Source: Gemmatimonadota bacterium
Lineage (GTDB): Bacteria > Gemmatimonadota > Gemmatimonadetes > Longimicrobiales > Gaopeijiaceae
NCBI GenBank assembly: GCA_003248075.1
Contig: QJYK01000129.1
Span: forward strand, 1 to 64,000
Direction of reading: 5' to 3'
DNA length: 64,000 nt
Both the position numbers and the translations under genes were made by a program. How positions within the stretch are numbered: the stretch's first letter is position 1; each line of letters starts with the position of its first letter. Below the pieces are notes generated by a model that had not been told where the DNA came from, made no database searches, and was given only the letters and a program-made list of their open reading frames with translations. Positions 28,324 to 36,946 of this stretch are shown in pieces.

Positions 28324-29714
28324 ACAAGAAAGCCAAGATCCTCATCATCGACGATGAGGCGGAGATACTGGACAACCTGGACCGACTCCTGAGCAGCGAG
28401 GGCTACCGGTGCACGACGCTCCAGGAGCCCGTCCGCTTCCGCGAGGTGCGCGCGGACGTCAGGCCGGATGTCCTGATCACGGACCTGCGTATGCCCGGCG
28501 CGGACGGGATGACGATCCTCGCGGCGGCCCGCGCCGATGACCCTGCGCTCCCCGTCATCCTCATCACGGGGTTCGCGACGATCTCGTCCGCCGTGGAGGC
28601 GGTGCAGGAAGGCGGCTTCGACTACCTGTCGAAGCCGTTCACGGCCGAGCAGCTCTTCGTGGCCGTCGATCGGGCCGCCCGGCACCGGAGTCTGTTGGTG
28701 GAGAACCAAACACTCCGTGAGCGCGTGGAGCGGCAGCCGGGCGGCGCGGATATCATCGGTAGCAGCCCCGCGTTCGCTCGGGTCCTCGACCAGGTGCGTC
28801 GCGTGGCCCCGACGGACGCCAACGTCCTGGTCACTGGGGAAAGCGGCACGGGCAAGGAGGTCGTGGCCCGCCTTGTCCACGAACGGAGCCGCCGGTCCGG
28901 CGGACCGTTCATGCCCATCGACTGCGCCTCGATGCCCGAGGGGCTCATGGAGAGCGAGCTGTTCGGGCATCAGAAGGGCGCCTTCACGGGAGCGGTCGCT
29001 CGACGTACGGGACTGCTGAAGGAGGCTCACGGAGGCACCGTGTTCCTGGACGAGATCGGTGACATGACGGTGGCGCTCCAGGTCAAGCTCCTCCGCACGC
29101 TGGAGCAGCGCCGGGTCAGGCCTCTGGGGGGATCGGACTTCGTGGACGTGGACGTCCGGGTCGTCGCCGCCACCAATGCGGACCTGGAGGGGGCGGTCGC
29201 CGCCGGTCGGTTCCGCGAGGACCTCTACTATCGGCTCAACGTGGTGCACCTGCGGCTCCCGAGCCTGAGGGAGCGCACCGACGACCTGCCCCTCCTGGCC
29301 GGGCACTTCCTCAAGGAGGCCGCCCGCGCCGCGGGACGCGACTCGCCGGTGATCTCCCCCGAGGCGTGGGACGCCCTGCAGCGGTTCGCCTGGCCGGGCA
29401 ACATCCGCCAGCTGCGGAACGTCATGCACCGCATGGTGGCGCTCGACGACGACGGTCGCGTGACCGCCGCGGATCTGCCCCAGGAGATCGCCTACGGGAC
29501 GACGCTGGTCAGGGCCAACGGCGAGACGTCCGGACCGATGCCGTTGGACTACCAGCTCGCCAAGGAGCTGGCCAACCAGGAGTTCATGGAAAGGTATCTG
29601 GATCTGCTGCTCGACTCCCACGAGGGCAACGTGTCCCAGGCGGCGAGAAGCGCGGGTGTGAGTCGGCGCACCCTCCACCGTTGGCTGGCCGAGTTCCGGA
29701 GGGGGGGGCAATGA
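28320..29714 (+). CDS. Sigma-54-dependent NtrC-family response regulator
   Basis: REC domain (IIDDEAEILDNLDRLL, LITDLRMPG); GESGTGKEVVA; ESELFGHQKGAFTGA; HTH NVSQAARSAGVSRRTLHRWL; GTGA overlap with kinase. Confidence 0.95.
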   Translation: MNKKAKILIIDDEAEILDNLDRLLSSEGYRCTTLQEPVRFREVRADVRPDVLITDLRMPGADGMTILAAARADDPALPVILITGFATISSAVEAVQEGGFDYLSKPFTAEQLFVAVDRAARHRSLLVENQTLRERVERQPGGADIIGSSPAFARVLDQVRRVAPTDANVLVTGESGTGKEVVARLVHERSRRSGGPFMPIDCASMPEGLMESELFGHQKGAFTGAVARRTGLLKEAHGGTVFLDEIGDMTVALQVKLLRTLEQRRVRPLGGSDFVDVDVRVVAATNADLEGAVAAGRFREDLYYRLNVVHLRLPSLRERTDDLPLLAGHFLKEAARAAGRDSPVISPEAWDALQRFAWPGNIRQLRNVMHRMVALDDDGRVTAADLPQEIAYGTTLVRANGETSGPMPLDYQLAKELANQEFMERYLDLLLDSHEGNVSQAARSAGVSRRTLHRWLAEFRRGGQ

Positions 29715-30349
29715 CGCGACGGGGTGTGCGAGTCGCCCCGCTGGTGGCGACCCTCCTGGCCGTACAGACGGAGCTCGGCGCGCAGACCGGCATCGTCTCG
29801 GGTAGGGTGGGCAACGGCGGCACGCCGCTACCGAGGGCCGCGGTATACCTGGAGCCGCTGGATCAGGAGATCCCGATCCAGCCCATGGGGGGAGAGATCG
29901 ACCAGTCGCATCTGCGCTTCCGGCCCAGCGTTCTGGTGGTGACCCCCGGAACGCCCGTCCGATTCCTGAACAGCGACCCGCTCATGCACAACGTGTTCGG
30001 ACCGGGGATCCGGGGGGGCGACGTGTTCGATCTGGGTACGTACCCGATGGGGGCGCTCGCCACCTGGACCTTCCAGAAGGAAGGGGTGCACGTGGTGCTG
30101 TGCCACATCCACCCGGAGATGGTCGCCTACGTCGTCGTGACCCGTGCGCCGTTCGGCACCGTGACCGGAAGTGACGGGACCTTCACCCTGGAAGCGGTCC
30201 CGCCGGGACGGTACCGCCTCTCCATCTGGCATCCGCGCCGGAGCAGGGACACGATGACGATAGAGGTCACGGTGCCGGAAGGGGGGCTGAGCGGACTGTT
30301 CCTCGTGCTGGAGGACGGCGGCGTGCGGCAGCGGGGGAGGGACTCGTGA
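29711..30349 (+). CDS. Secreted cupredoxin-fold protein with carboxypeptidase-regulatory-like segments
   Basis: PGTPVRFLNSDPLMHNVFGP ... VVLCHIHPEMVAYVVV type-1 Cu ligands; ATGA overlap upstream. Confidence 0.82.
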   Translation: MTRRGVRVAPLVATLLAVQTELGAQTGIVSGRVGNGGTPLPRAAVYLEPLDQEIPIQPMGGEIDQSHLRFRPSVLVVTPGTPVRFLNSDPLMHNVFGPGIRGGDVFDLGTYPMGALATWTFQKEGVHVVLCHIHPEMVAYVVVTRAPFGTVTGSDGTFTLEAVPPGRYRLSIWHPRRSRDTMTIEVTVPEGGLSGLFLVLEDGGVRQRGRDS

Positions 30350-31782
30350 GGGGGGGGCGCCGGAGGGCGGTCACGGCGGTGGCGATTTGGGCTGTCGCGA
30401 CGGGTGCGGCGACCCCGAGCGCGCTTCGGGCGGCTCGGCCCGGGGGCGCCGGCGTCGATGAGCATATCGGCACGCCCATTCCCGCGTTCGCGCGCATGTA
30501 CGGGACGGCGTGCTCCACCTGCCACACCGCGGCGCCCAAGCTCAATGTTCTCGGTGAGGCGTTTCGGCTGAACGGGTACGAGATGCCGGACACGCGGCTC
30601 CTGGAGCGCGCGGACCAGCCGGTGCCTCTCGGCGCCGAGCCGTGGAAGGACGCATGGCCCCGGTCCATCTGGCCCGGTGAGCTCCCCGGGGCCATCCCGA
30701 TGGCACTCCGCGTGCAGAGCGACGTGCTCCTGACCCGGGATGAGCGTGCGCCCTCTTCGGTGACGTACCGGTTTCCCCACGAGATCTATCTCCTCGCCGG
30801 GGGACCGTTGGGTGGGGGCGTCTCCACCTTCCTCGAGGTCGAGTGGAGCGAGGCCTCGGGGATCGAAGTCCAACAGGCCAAGATCGGCTTCCGGGATCTC
30901 GTACCGGAGCTCCCCCAGGAGGCTCTGGGCCTGAACCTGGGGCTCCTCAACCCCTTCCTGTTGACCTTCACGGACCGCCAGATCGACCGGGCTGGCCGGC
31001 AGAAGCTCGCCTGGCAGGACTTCGGGCTCGATCAGGTGGCGGTCCAGCCTGCCGGTGGGGGAGACCCTCTGCGAAGCGACAACGAGACGGTCCTGGGCAC
31101 GGGGGTCGCCGCCGTGGAGCTCCAGGGGCTCGTCGGGGGGCGATTCCACTGGGGAGCGGGGCTCGCCCAGGGGGTCGGTTCCGGCGTCGTGGACCGGAAT
31201 GGGCACAAGGACCCCTACTACCGCGTGCGGGTCAAGCTCGGCGGCCTTGACTACCGTGGCCGGTACGACAGGGATGGGGGGCCGGTTCCCGGCGCCGGGG
31301 GTCAACTCCTCGACCGGTCGGTCACTCTCGAGCACTTCGGCTACTTCGGAAACGAGTCGACGCCGGACGCCCCGACAGGCGGGCACCGCGCGCTGGGCTG
31401 GGCGGCACGAGTCCTGGAGGGACGGCTGGACGCGGGGGTGGGGCACGTGCGGCGGAGCTATCGGAGACCGTTCGGAACGGCCGCGGGCTCGCTCGATGTC
31501 CGCGCCTGGTTCGCGAAGGCCGAGTACCAGCTCTTTCCCTGGCTCATCGGTAGCCTGAAGTACGACAGGCTCCGCATCGACGAGGGAGCGGGGGCGCTCC
31601 CGGTCGGCCACGCACTGGCGCCTGCCGACCGGGACCTCGTGCTCCCAGGGGTGGTGATGCTCGTGCGGCAGAACGTCCGGCTCGTCGTGGAGGGGGAGTT
31701 GCTCCGCGCCGCCGACCGGGCGGTCGAACCGGGTGTGAGGCGGCCGCACGCACTCTGGCTGCGGCTGGACCTGACGTTCTGA
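30346..31782 (+). CDS. Outer-membrane porin-like protein with N-terminal single-heme cytochrome segment
   Basis: ARMYGTACSTCHTAAPKLNVLGEAFRLNGYEMP followed by amphipathic, beta-barrel-like sequence ending ...LWLRLDLTF. Confidence 0.75.
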   Translation: MRGGRRRAVTAVAIWAVATGAATPSALRAARPGGAGVDEHIGTPIPAFARMYGTACSTCHTAAPKLNVLGEAFRLNGYEMPDTRLLERADQPVPLGAEPWKDAWPRSIWPGELPGAIPMALRVQSDVLLTRDERAPSSVTYRFPHEIYLLAGGPLGGGVSTFLEVEWSEASGIEVQQAKIGFRDLVPELPQEALGLNLGLLNPFLLTFTDRQIDRAGRQKLAWQDFGLDQVAVQPAGGGDPLRSDNETVLGTGVAAVELQGLVGGRFHWGAGLAQGVGSGVVDRNGHKDPYYRVRVKLGGLDYRGRYDRDGGPVPGAGGQLLDRSVTLEHFGYFGNESTPDAPTGGHRALGWAARVLEGRLDAGVGHVRRSYRRPFGTAAGSLDVRAWFAKAEYQLFPWLIGSLKYDRLRIDEGAGALPVGHALAPADRDLVLPGVVMLVRQNVRLVVEGELLRAADRAVEPGVRRPHALWLRLDLTF

Positions 31783-34019
31783 CCCGTCGCGCAGTAGTCG
31801 CCACGGTCGCCGTCGCTCTGGCTGCTGCGGCGATCGCCAGGACGACGTCGATATCGAGCGTGTTCACCGAGCAGGGTATCCGCCTGTCCGGCAACGACGC
31901 GTACTACCATGCCCTTCGCGTAGAGCGGACCCTCGAGGGCTATCCGACCGTTCCGAAGAGGGACGCATGGCTCAGTTATCCCGACGGCGCCGACATCCCC
32001 TGGCCCCCTCTCTTCGATGGCGTGGTGGCCGCCATCGGACGAGCGCGGGGTGGCCCGGAGGGCGGGTCGGCAGCGGCGCTCCGCGCCGCGACCTGGATCC
32101 CGGTGTTCGTCGGGGTATCTACGGTCCTCATGGTCGCGGTGCTGGGCAAACTCCTGGCGGCACCTGCTGTGGGGGCGGTCGCCGCCGTGATGCTCGCGCT
32201 ACTGCCCGCGCACGTGACGTTCTCTGGCGTCGGCGATTTCGACCACCACGGGGCCGAGGTGCTGCTGCTCGTGGCGGCGCTGACGGGCCTCGCTGCGTTG
32301 CCGGGAGCCGGCCCGGCGTCGCGCCGCGCCCGAGCCTCCGAGGTCATGATGGCCGCGGCTCTCGCAGCGTCCTTCCTCGTGTGGCACGGGAGCGTGCTCC
32401 ATGTCGCGATCGTTGCCGGAGGCTTCGCCGCCTCGTGGATGACGATGTCCGGCGACCCGGAGGGTAGGACGCGGCTCGCCGCCTCGCTGGCCCGGGCTAG
32501 CCTCTTGGCGGCGGGCCTTCTCGCGCTCGGGGTCGGGCTTCTCGTGTCGCCGCTGGCGCTGACCCGGTTCTCGCTCGTCGGTGCCACCGGCTTCCACGTG
32601 GTCGGGCTCCTCCTGCTCGGTGGCTTCGCGGCCGCCCTCGCCGTTCCGATCCGGGGCGACTCCGGGGCGTGGGCCAGGCCCCTTTGGGCGGCCGCGGCCT
32701 GCCTCGCGCTCGGGTTGATGGTCCCGGCCTTCAGGGACCCGGTGGCGCACGGCCTAACCGCCCTGACCGCGGGCTCGCCATGGCATCGGAACATCCAGGA
32801 GTTCGATCCGCTCCTCTTCGCGGGTTATTCGCCCCTGCGCCGCGAGCTGCGCACCGCCCTGGATCTGACCGGGCTGGGGTTGCCGCTCGCGCCATTGTCG
32901 ATGTGGTGGATGATCCGTTGCTGGCCGGATGATCCGCGACAGCGGGCCGGCGCGGCCGGCATCCTGTGGTTGGGTTTGGCCCTGATCCCGCTCGCGGTCG
33001 CGCGCAAGCGGTTCCTGGTGTACGCGGCGGTGCCGCTGTCGCTTTGGGCGGCCGCCCTCGTGGTCGGTGCCGCGAGGAGGGTGGCTCGCCGGCACGGATC
33101 GATACTGGGTGGGGCCAGCGCTTTGGTCCTCACCCTCGTCGTCCTGTCCCCCACCTTGGGGTGGCACCGGCGAGAGCGCGGCGCTTCGGGCGGCTCGGCG
33201 GAGCGGGAGGCGCTGATCGAAGCGCTGGAGTGGCTCCGGGCGCGCGCACCCTCGCGCCCCGGGAGCCCTGCCGTGTTCGCGGAGTGGGACTTCGGACACC
33301 TCATACAGTACTTCGCGCGAAAGCCGGTTTTGGTCTCGCCGTTCGGAACCGATGTCGGCGACGGGCCGATGGCGGATTTCGCGAGGGCGTTCCTCGCGAC
33401 ACATGCCGACACGTTCGACGCCGTGCTCGAGCGGCGCCGGGTCGGCTTCGTGGTGCTCTCCAACCCCGTCACGGAGGCGCACTTCGCTCGGGGGTACCTC
33501 CCGCCCGAGGCGCCGGAGGTCGTGACGGCGACGCGTGACTGGCGGACCGGGCTGAGGGTGCGCGTGAACCCGCCCTTCTGGGAGATCGCATCGTCCCGGC
33601 TGTATTTCGATGACGGGACGGGGCGCGGGGGCGGGGAGGCAGCCATCCCGGGGCTCCGGCTCGTCTTCGAGTCCAGGCGAACCACGACATGGCAGGGGAG
33701 GTTGGCGTCGGCCTTCAAGGTCTTCGAGCGCGTGGCCGGGGCGCGGCTGGAGGTCCGCTCCGCCCCTGGCGAGCTCGTACGCGCGGAGACGCTCCTCTTG
33801 ACCGACTCGGGGCGCCGGGTCCGGTGGGCCACGGAGAGCCTGGCCGACCCCGAGGGTCGAGCCGAGCTGAGCCTGCCGTATGCCACGGGCGTGAACGGAA
33901 CCGTGTGGTCGGTCCCTTACCGCGTCACGGCCGGATCCCGGGCTGCGGAGCTACGGGTCACCGAGGCCGAGGTAACGGCCAGCCGGGCGCTTCGGGTAAT
34001 GCTCCCTCCGGGAGGATAG
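31779..34019 (+). CDS. STT3/AglB-like oligosaccharyltransferase catalytic subunit; probable CTG start at 31779 (ORF track starts at GTG 31860)
   Basis: IRLSGNDAYYHALRVERTLEGYPTVPKRDAWLSYPDGADIPWPPLFD; GDFDHHGAEVLLL; VFAEWDFGHLIQYFARKPVLVSPFGTD; extension to 31779 adds an N-terminal TM helix. Confidence 0.82.
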   Translation: MTRRAVVATVAVALAAAAIARTTSISSVFTEQGIRLSGNDAYYHALRVERTLEGYPTVPKRDAWLSYPDGADIPWPPLFDGVVAAIGRARGGPEGGSAAALRAATWIPVFVGVSTVLMVAVLGKLLAAPAVGAVAAVMLALLPAHVTFSGVGDFDHHGAEVLLLVAALTGLAALPGAGPASRRARASEVMMAAALAASFLVWHGSVLHVAIVAGGFAASWMTMSGDPEGRTRLAASLARASLLAAGLLALGVGLLVSPLALTRFSLVGATGFHVVGLLLLGGFAAALAVPIRGDSGAWARPLWAAAACLALGLMVPAFRDPVAHGLTALTAGSPWHRNIQEFDPLLFAGYSPLRRELRTALDLTGLGLPLAPLSMWWMIRCWPDDPRQRAGAAGILWLGLALIPLAVARKRFLVYAAVPLSLWAAALVVGAARRVARRHGSILGGASALVLTLVVLSPTLGWHRRERGASGGSAEREALIEALEWLRARAPSRPGSPAVFAEWDFGHLIQYFARKPVLVSPFGTDVGDGPMADFARAFLATHADTFDAVLERRRVGFVVLSNPVTEAHFARGYLPPEAPEVVTATRDWRTGLRVRVNPPFWEIASSRLYFDDGTGRGGGEAAIPGLRLVFESRRTTTWQGRLASAFKVFERVAGARLEVRSAPGELVRAETLLLTDSGRRVRWATESLADPEGRAELSLPYATGVNGTVWSVPYRVTAGSRAAELRVTEAEVTASRALRVMLPPGG

Positions 34020-34252
34020 GGTGTCGATCCAGCGGCGGGGCGAAAGGGAACGGATGTGACCCCCAGGGTCTCGGTGGGACGTATGGCATCACACTCGAGG
34101 GCACGGGACACGAGGGCGGAGGCTCCCCAACCCGTTGCCTGGTAGAGACCTGGAGCGCATGAACAGGCCCCTGGACGGCGCCGCCTGGTGGCACACGGGT
34201 TGCGGCTGCCGGGCGGGAAAGACCTGCATGGCTCGATGGGGAGGTTCGACCG

Positions 34253-35488
34253 ATGAGCGCTCGGCGGATGGCTCTCGCCCTGACTCTCGGCTGCGCGTGG
34301 CCTGCGGCGGCGGAGGCACAGCGCGCCGCCACGAGGGAGATCGTGTGGCCGGACCCGCCGGCGCCCACACGCATCCGCTACGTGGGGGAGCTGCGCAGCG
34401 AGGAGGACATCGGCCGGAAGGCCGGTTTCCTTTCGAGGATGAAAGGGAAGCTCGCCGGGACGGGAGGGGCGTCCTACCTGTCGGTCAGCCGCCCGCACGA
34501 CATTCACGTGGTGGACGGGAACCGCTTCTTCGTGTCCGACGGTGGCATTGGCAAGATCGTCCTCTTCGACGCCGAGGCGAAGTCGGCGAAGGTCATCGGA
34601 GAGTCCGGCGAGGGACGGCTGTACAAGCCGATGGGTGTGGGCGGGGACGGGTCGGGAACCGTGTACGTGGCCGACGCCACGGGTGATCGCGTGGTCGCCT
34701 TCGACCGGGAAGGGGAGTTCGTCCGCTTCTACGGAGGGAAGAGCATGCTCCTGAACCCCGTGGACGTGGCGGTCGACCCGGCGCGCGACCGGCTGTTTGT
34801 CGTGGACAGCTACCTGCACCAGGTCGTGGTCTTCTCGATCGCCACCGGCGAGATCGTCGGACGCCTGGGCCGTGACGAGGGTGACCTCGCGCGCAAACAG
34901 GCGCTCTACGCGGGGGTGTGGAGCGGGGGCGCGCACGGCGCGGGGGAGCCCGATGACAAGGACCCGAACCCTCCCCTTCCCGACTCGCTGAGCGAGGAAG
35001 TGTACCTTTCACGCGAGCCCAGGGACCTGGTGGCCAACCGGGGGGTTGAGGACGGCGAGTTCCGTTATCCGGCCTTCCTGGCGGTCGCGCCCGACGGGAC
35101 GCTGTATGTGTCGGACCAGATGAACTTCCGCATCCAGGCCTTCGACGCAGACCTCAACTTCCTCAGGAAGATCGGCGGGCAGGGGGTCGTTCCCGGCGCC
35201 TTCGCGCGCCCGAAGGGCGTGGCGGTGGACAGGCAGGGACACTTGTACGTGGCCGACTCGGCCTTCAACAACGTACAGATCTTCGACACCGACGGGCGGC
35301 TGCTCCTGCACTTCGCGGACGGCGGCACGGACGAAGGGGAGATCTTCCTCCCCCTCGGGATCGAGATCGACGAGGCAAACCGGATCTACATCGCCGACCG
35401 CTACAACAACCGCATCCAGATCTTCGACTTCATCCCCGTGCGCAACGGCGAATACGAGGTCGGGGAGAACCGCGCGTCAGGCTCCTGA
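34253..35488 (+). CDS. NHL-repeat 6-bladed beta-propeller, secreted (cassette B)
   Basis: REIVWPDPPAPTRIRYVGEL (cf. cassette A WPTPPDPPRIRFVASF); repeated GVAVDRQGHLYVADSAFNNVQIFD / GIEIDEANRIYIADRYNNRIQIFD. Confidence 0.9.
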   Translation: MSARRMALALTLGCAWPAAAEAQRAATREIVWPDPPAPTRIRYVGELRSEEDIGRKAGFLSRMKGKLAGTGGASYLSVSRPHDIHVVDGNRFFVSDGGIGKIVLFDAEAKSAKVIGESGEGRLYKPMGVGGDGSGTVYVADATGDRVVAFDREGEFVRFYGGKSMLLNPVDVAVDPARDRLFVVDSYLHQVVVFSIATGEIVGRLGRDEGDLARKQALYAGVWSGGAHGAGEPDDKDPNPPLPDSLSEEVYLSREPRDLVANRGVEDGEFRYPAFLAVAPDGTLYVSDQMNFRIQAFDADLNFLRKIGGQGVVPGAFARPKGVAVDRQGHLYVADSAFNNVQIFDTDGRLLLHFADGGTDEGEIFLPLGIEIDEANRIYIADRYNNRIQIFDFIPVRNGEYEVGENRASGS

Positions 35489-35763
35489 GCCCCGGAGCGC
35501 TCGGCGCGCCCGGGCCCACGAGCGGTGCGGGGCTCTTTCGACCTGTGACGCCCGCTGGCGCATCCGCGGCGTCCAGCGTCCCACGGAGGAAGTCAGCCGA
35601 CGTCCGACGCGTTCCGTGACACTGGTACGTAACATGTTCTGACACTGTGAGTTAGATGTGTCGGTGGGTAGATCTACGGAAGGGCATGGTCCGTGCATTA
35701 CCCGGCCTCCGGAGACCCGAAGCGACCACCGGGCTCACGAGAGCCCGTCAACCGGAGGCAATC

Positions 35764-36522
35764 ATGCCCAAGACGAGTAGGACGGTCCAGACCGCCGCCA
35801 CGGTGGGCCTGGCGCTCTTCCTGGCTGCGCCTGCGCTCAGTGCCCAGACGGGGGGTACCTTGGCGGAGCGGAACGAGGACATCACAAACACGCGGCACAA
35901 CTTCTCGATCAGCAGCGGCCGGCCAGGCACCGCCGCCACGCTTCCGGGAACCTTCGTCGATTACGGCGAAATCTGCGTGTATTGCCACACACCGCACGGC
36001 GGGAACTACGATCAGGGCCCGCTGTGGAACCGGAACGCGCCGGCTGCCTCGTACACGATGTACAACGACGTCACCAACACCGGGCAGTCCGACATCGATA
36101 TGTCTCCGTTCGCGACCACGCCCAACGGGGTTTCCGCGGCGTGCCTGTCCTGCCACGAGGGGACGGTGGGCGTCGATGTCGTCGTCAACGCGCCAAACAC
36201 ATGGGACCCGGCCAGCGGGACCCCCGGCAGCGGAACGAACCTGTCGGCGATGTTCACCACGTCGCCGGACAATCTGAAGGTCATCGGGGCGGACCTCCGC
36301 AACGACCATCCGATCTCGATGGTCTACGATCCGACGCTGGACGACCAGTTCAAGGACCTGGCCACCGTGACCAACGGCAACCGCCTGAAGCTGTTCGGCG
36401 GGGGCGTGGGAGTCGGCACCGTCGAGTGCGCGACCTGCCACAACCCGCACACGGCGAACGCGACGTTCCTGCGGATACCCAACGGAAGCAGCGCGCTCTG
36501 CCTGACCTGCCACACCAAGTAA
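35764..36522 (+). CDS. Secreted four-heme c-type cytochrome (cassette B)
   Basis: Internal ATG 35764 plus signal peptide; CVYCH, CLSCH, CATCH, CLTCH; ITNTRHNFSIS...CVYCHTPHGG...GPLWNR parallels the N-terminus of the 16195..18273 protein. Confidence 0.92.
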   Translation: MPKTSRTVQTAATVGLALFLAAPALSAQTGGTLAERNEDITNTRHNFSISSGRPGTAATLPGTFVDYGEICVYCHTPHGGNYDQGPLWNRNAPAASYTMYNDVTNTGQSDIDMSPFATTPNGVSAACLSCHEGTVGVDVVVNAPNTWDPASGTPGSGTNLSAMFTTSPDNLKVIGADLRNDHPISMVYDPTLDDQFKDLATVTNGNRLKLFGGGVGVGTVECATCHNPHTANATFLRIPNGSSALCLTCHTK

Positions 36523-36585
36523 GCAGGACCCGGGGACCGCTGGAGCCCGTGTCTCGCGGGTCCGGCGCCACCCGGGCCGGCACCC

Positions 36586-36910
36586 GTGAGACGGTCGCTT
36601 CTCCTCACCGCGGTGGCGGACGGTTGCCTGGCCGAAACGGAGTGCAACCGCCGCCTCGTCGGCGTCTTGCTGGACACGCCGCCCAGCCGGCCGCGCCGGA
36701 CAGGCGGCTGCTTCCCCGAGGGCGAGGGGGGTGCGCCACACGGGAGCGGGACCGGAGCGGGGGTGGGGGTGATCCCCGGGGGCGTGATGGCGGAGAAGGT
36801 GCTGACGGTGGAGGACGCGCTCGTCCCGGAGAATGAGACGACGCTGCGGCCGGTCGCACGGCATTTCGGGTCTCGATCACCGACTGCGCGCGCCGTCACG
36901 TGACCCCGAC
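36586..36910 (+). pseudogene. Internally deleted, frameshifted copy of the six-heme lipoprotein gene (cf. 19478..20581)
   Basis: CNRRLVGVLLDTPP...GGAPHGSGTGAGVGVIPGGVMAEKVLTVEDALVPENETTLRP matches CSRRALGVLIDLPP...GGAPQGDGAGAGVAVIPGGMLAESMLTVEDTVVPEIEKTLRP; then, in another frame, RTAFRVSITDCARRH matches C-terminal RTAFQVSITNCGRCH. Confidence 0.82.
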
Positions 36911-36946
36911 ACCGGTCGGCGCCATCGAGCCTCAGGGCGAACCGAG

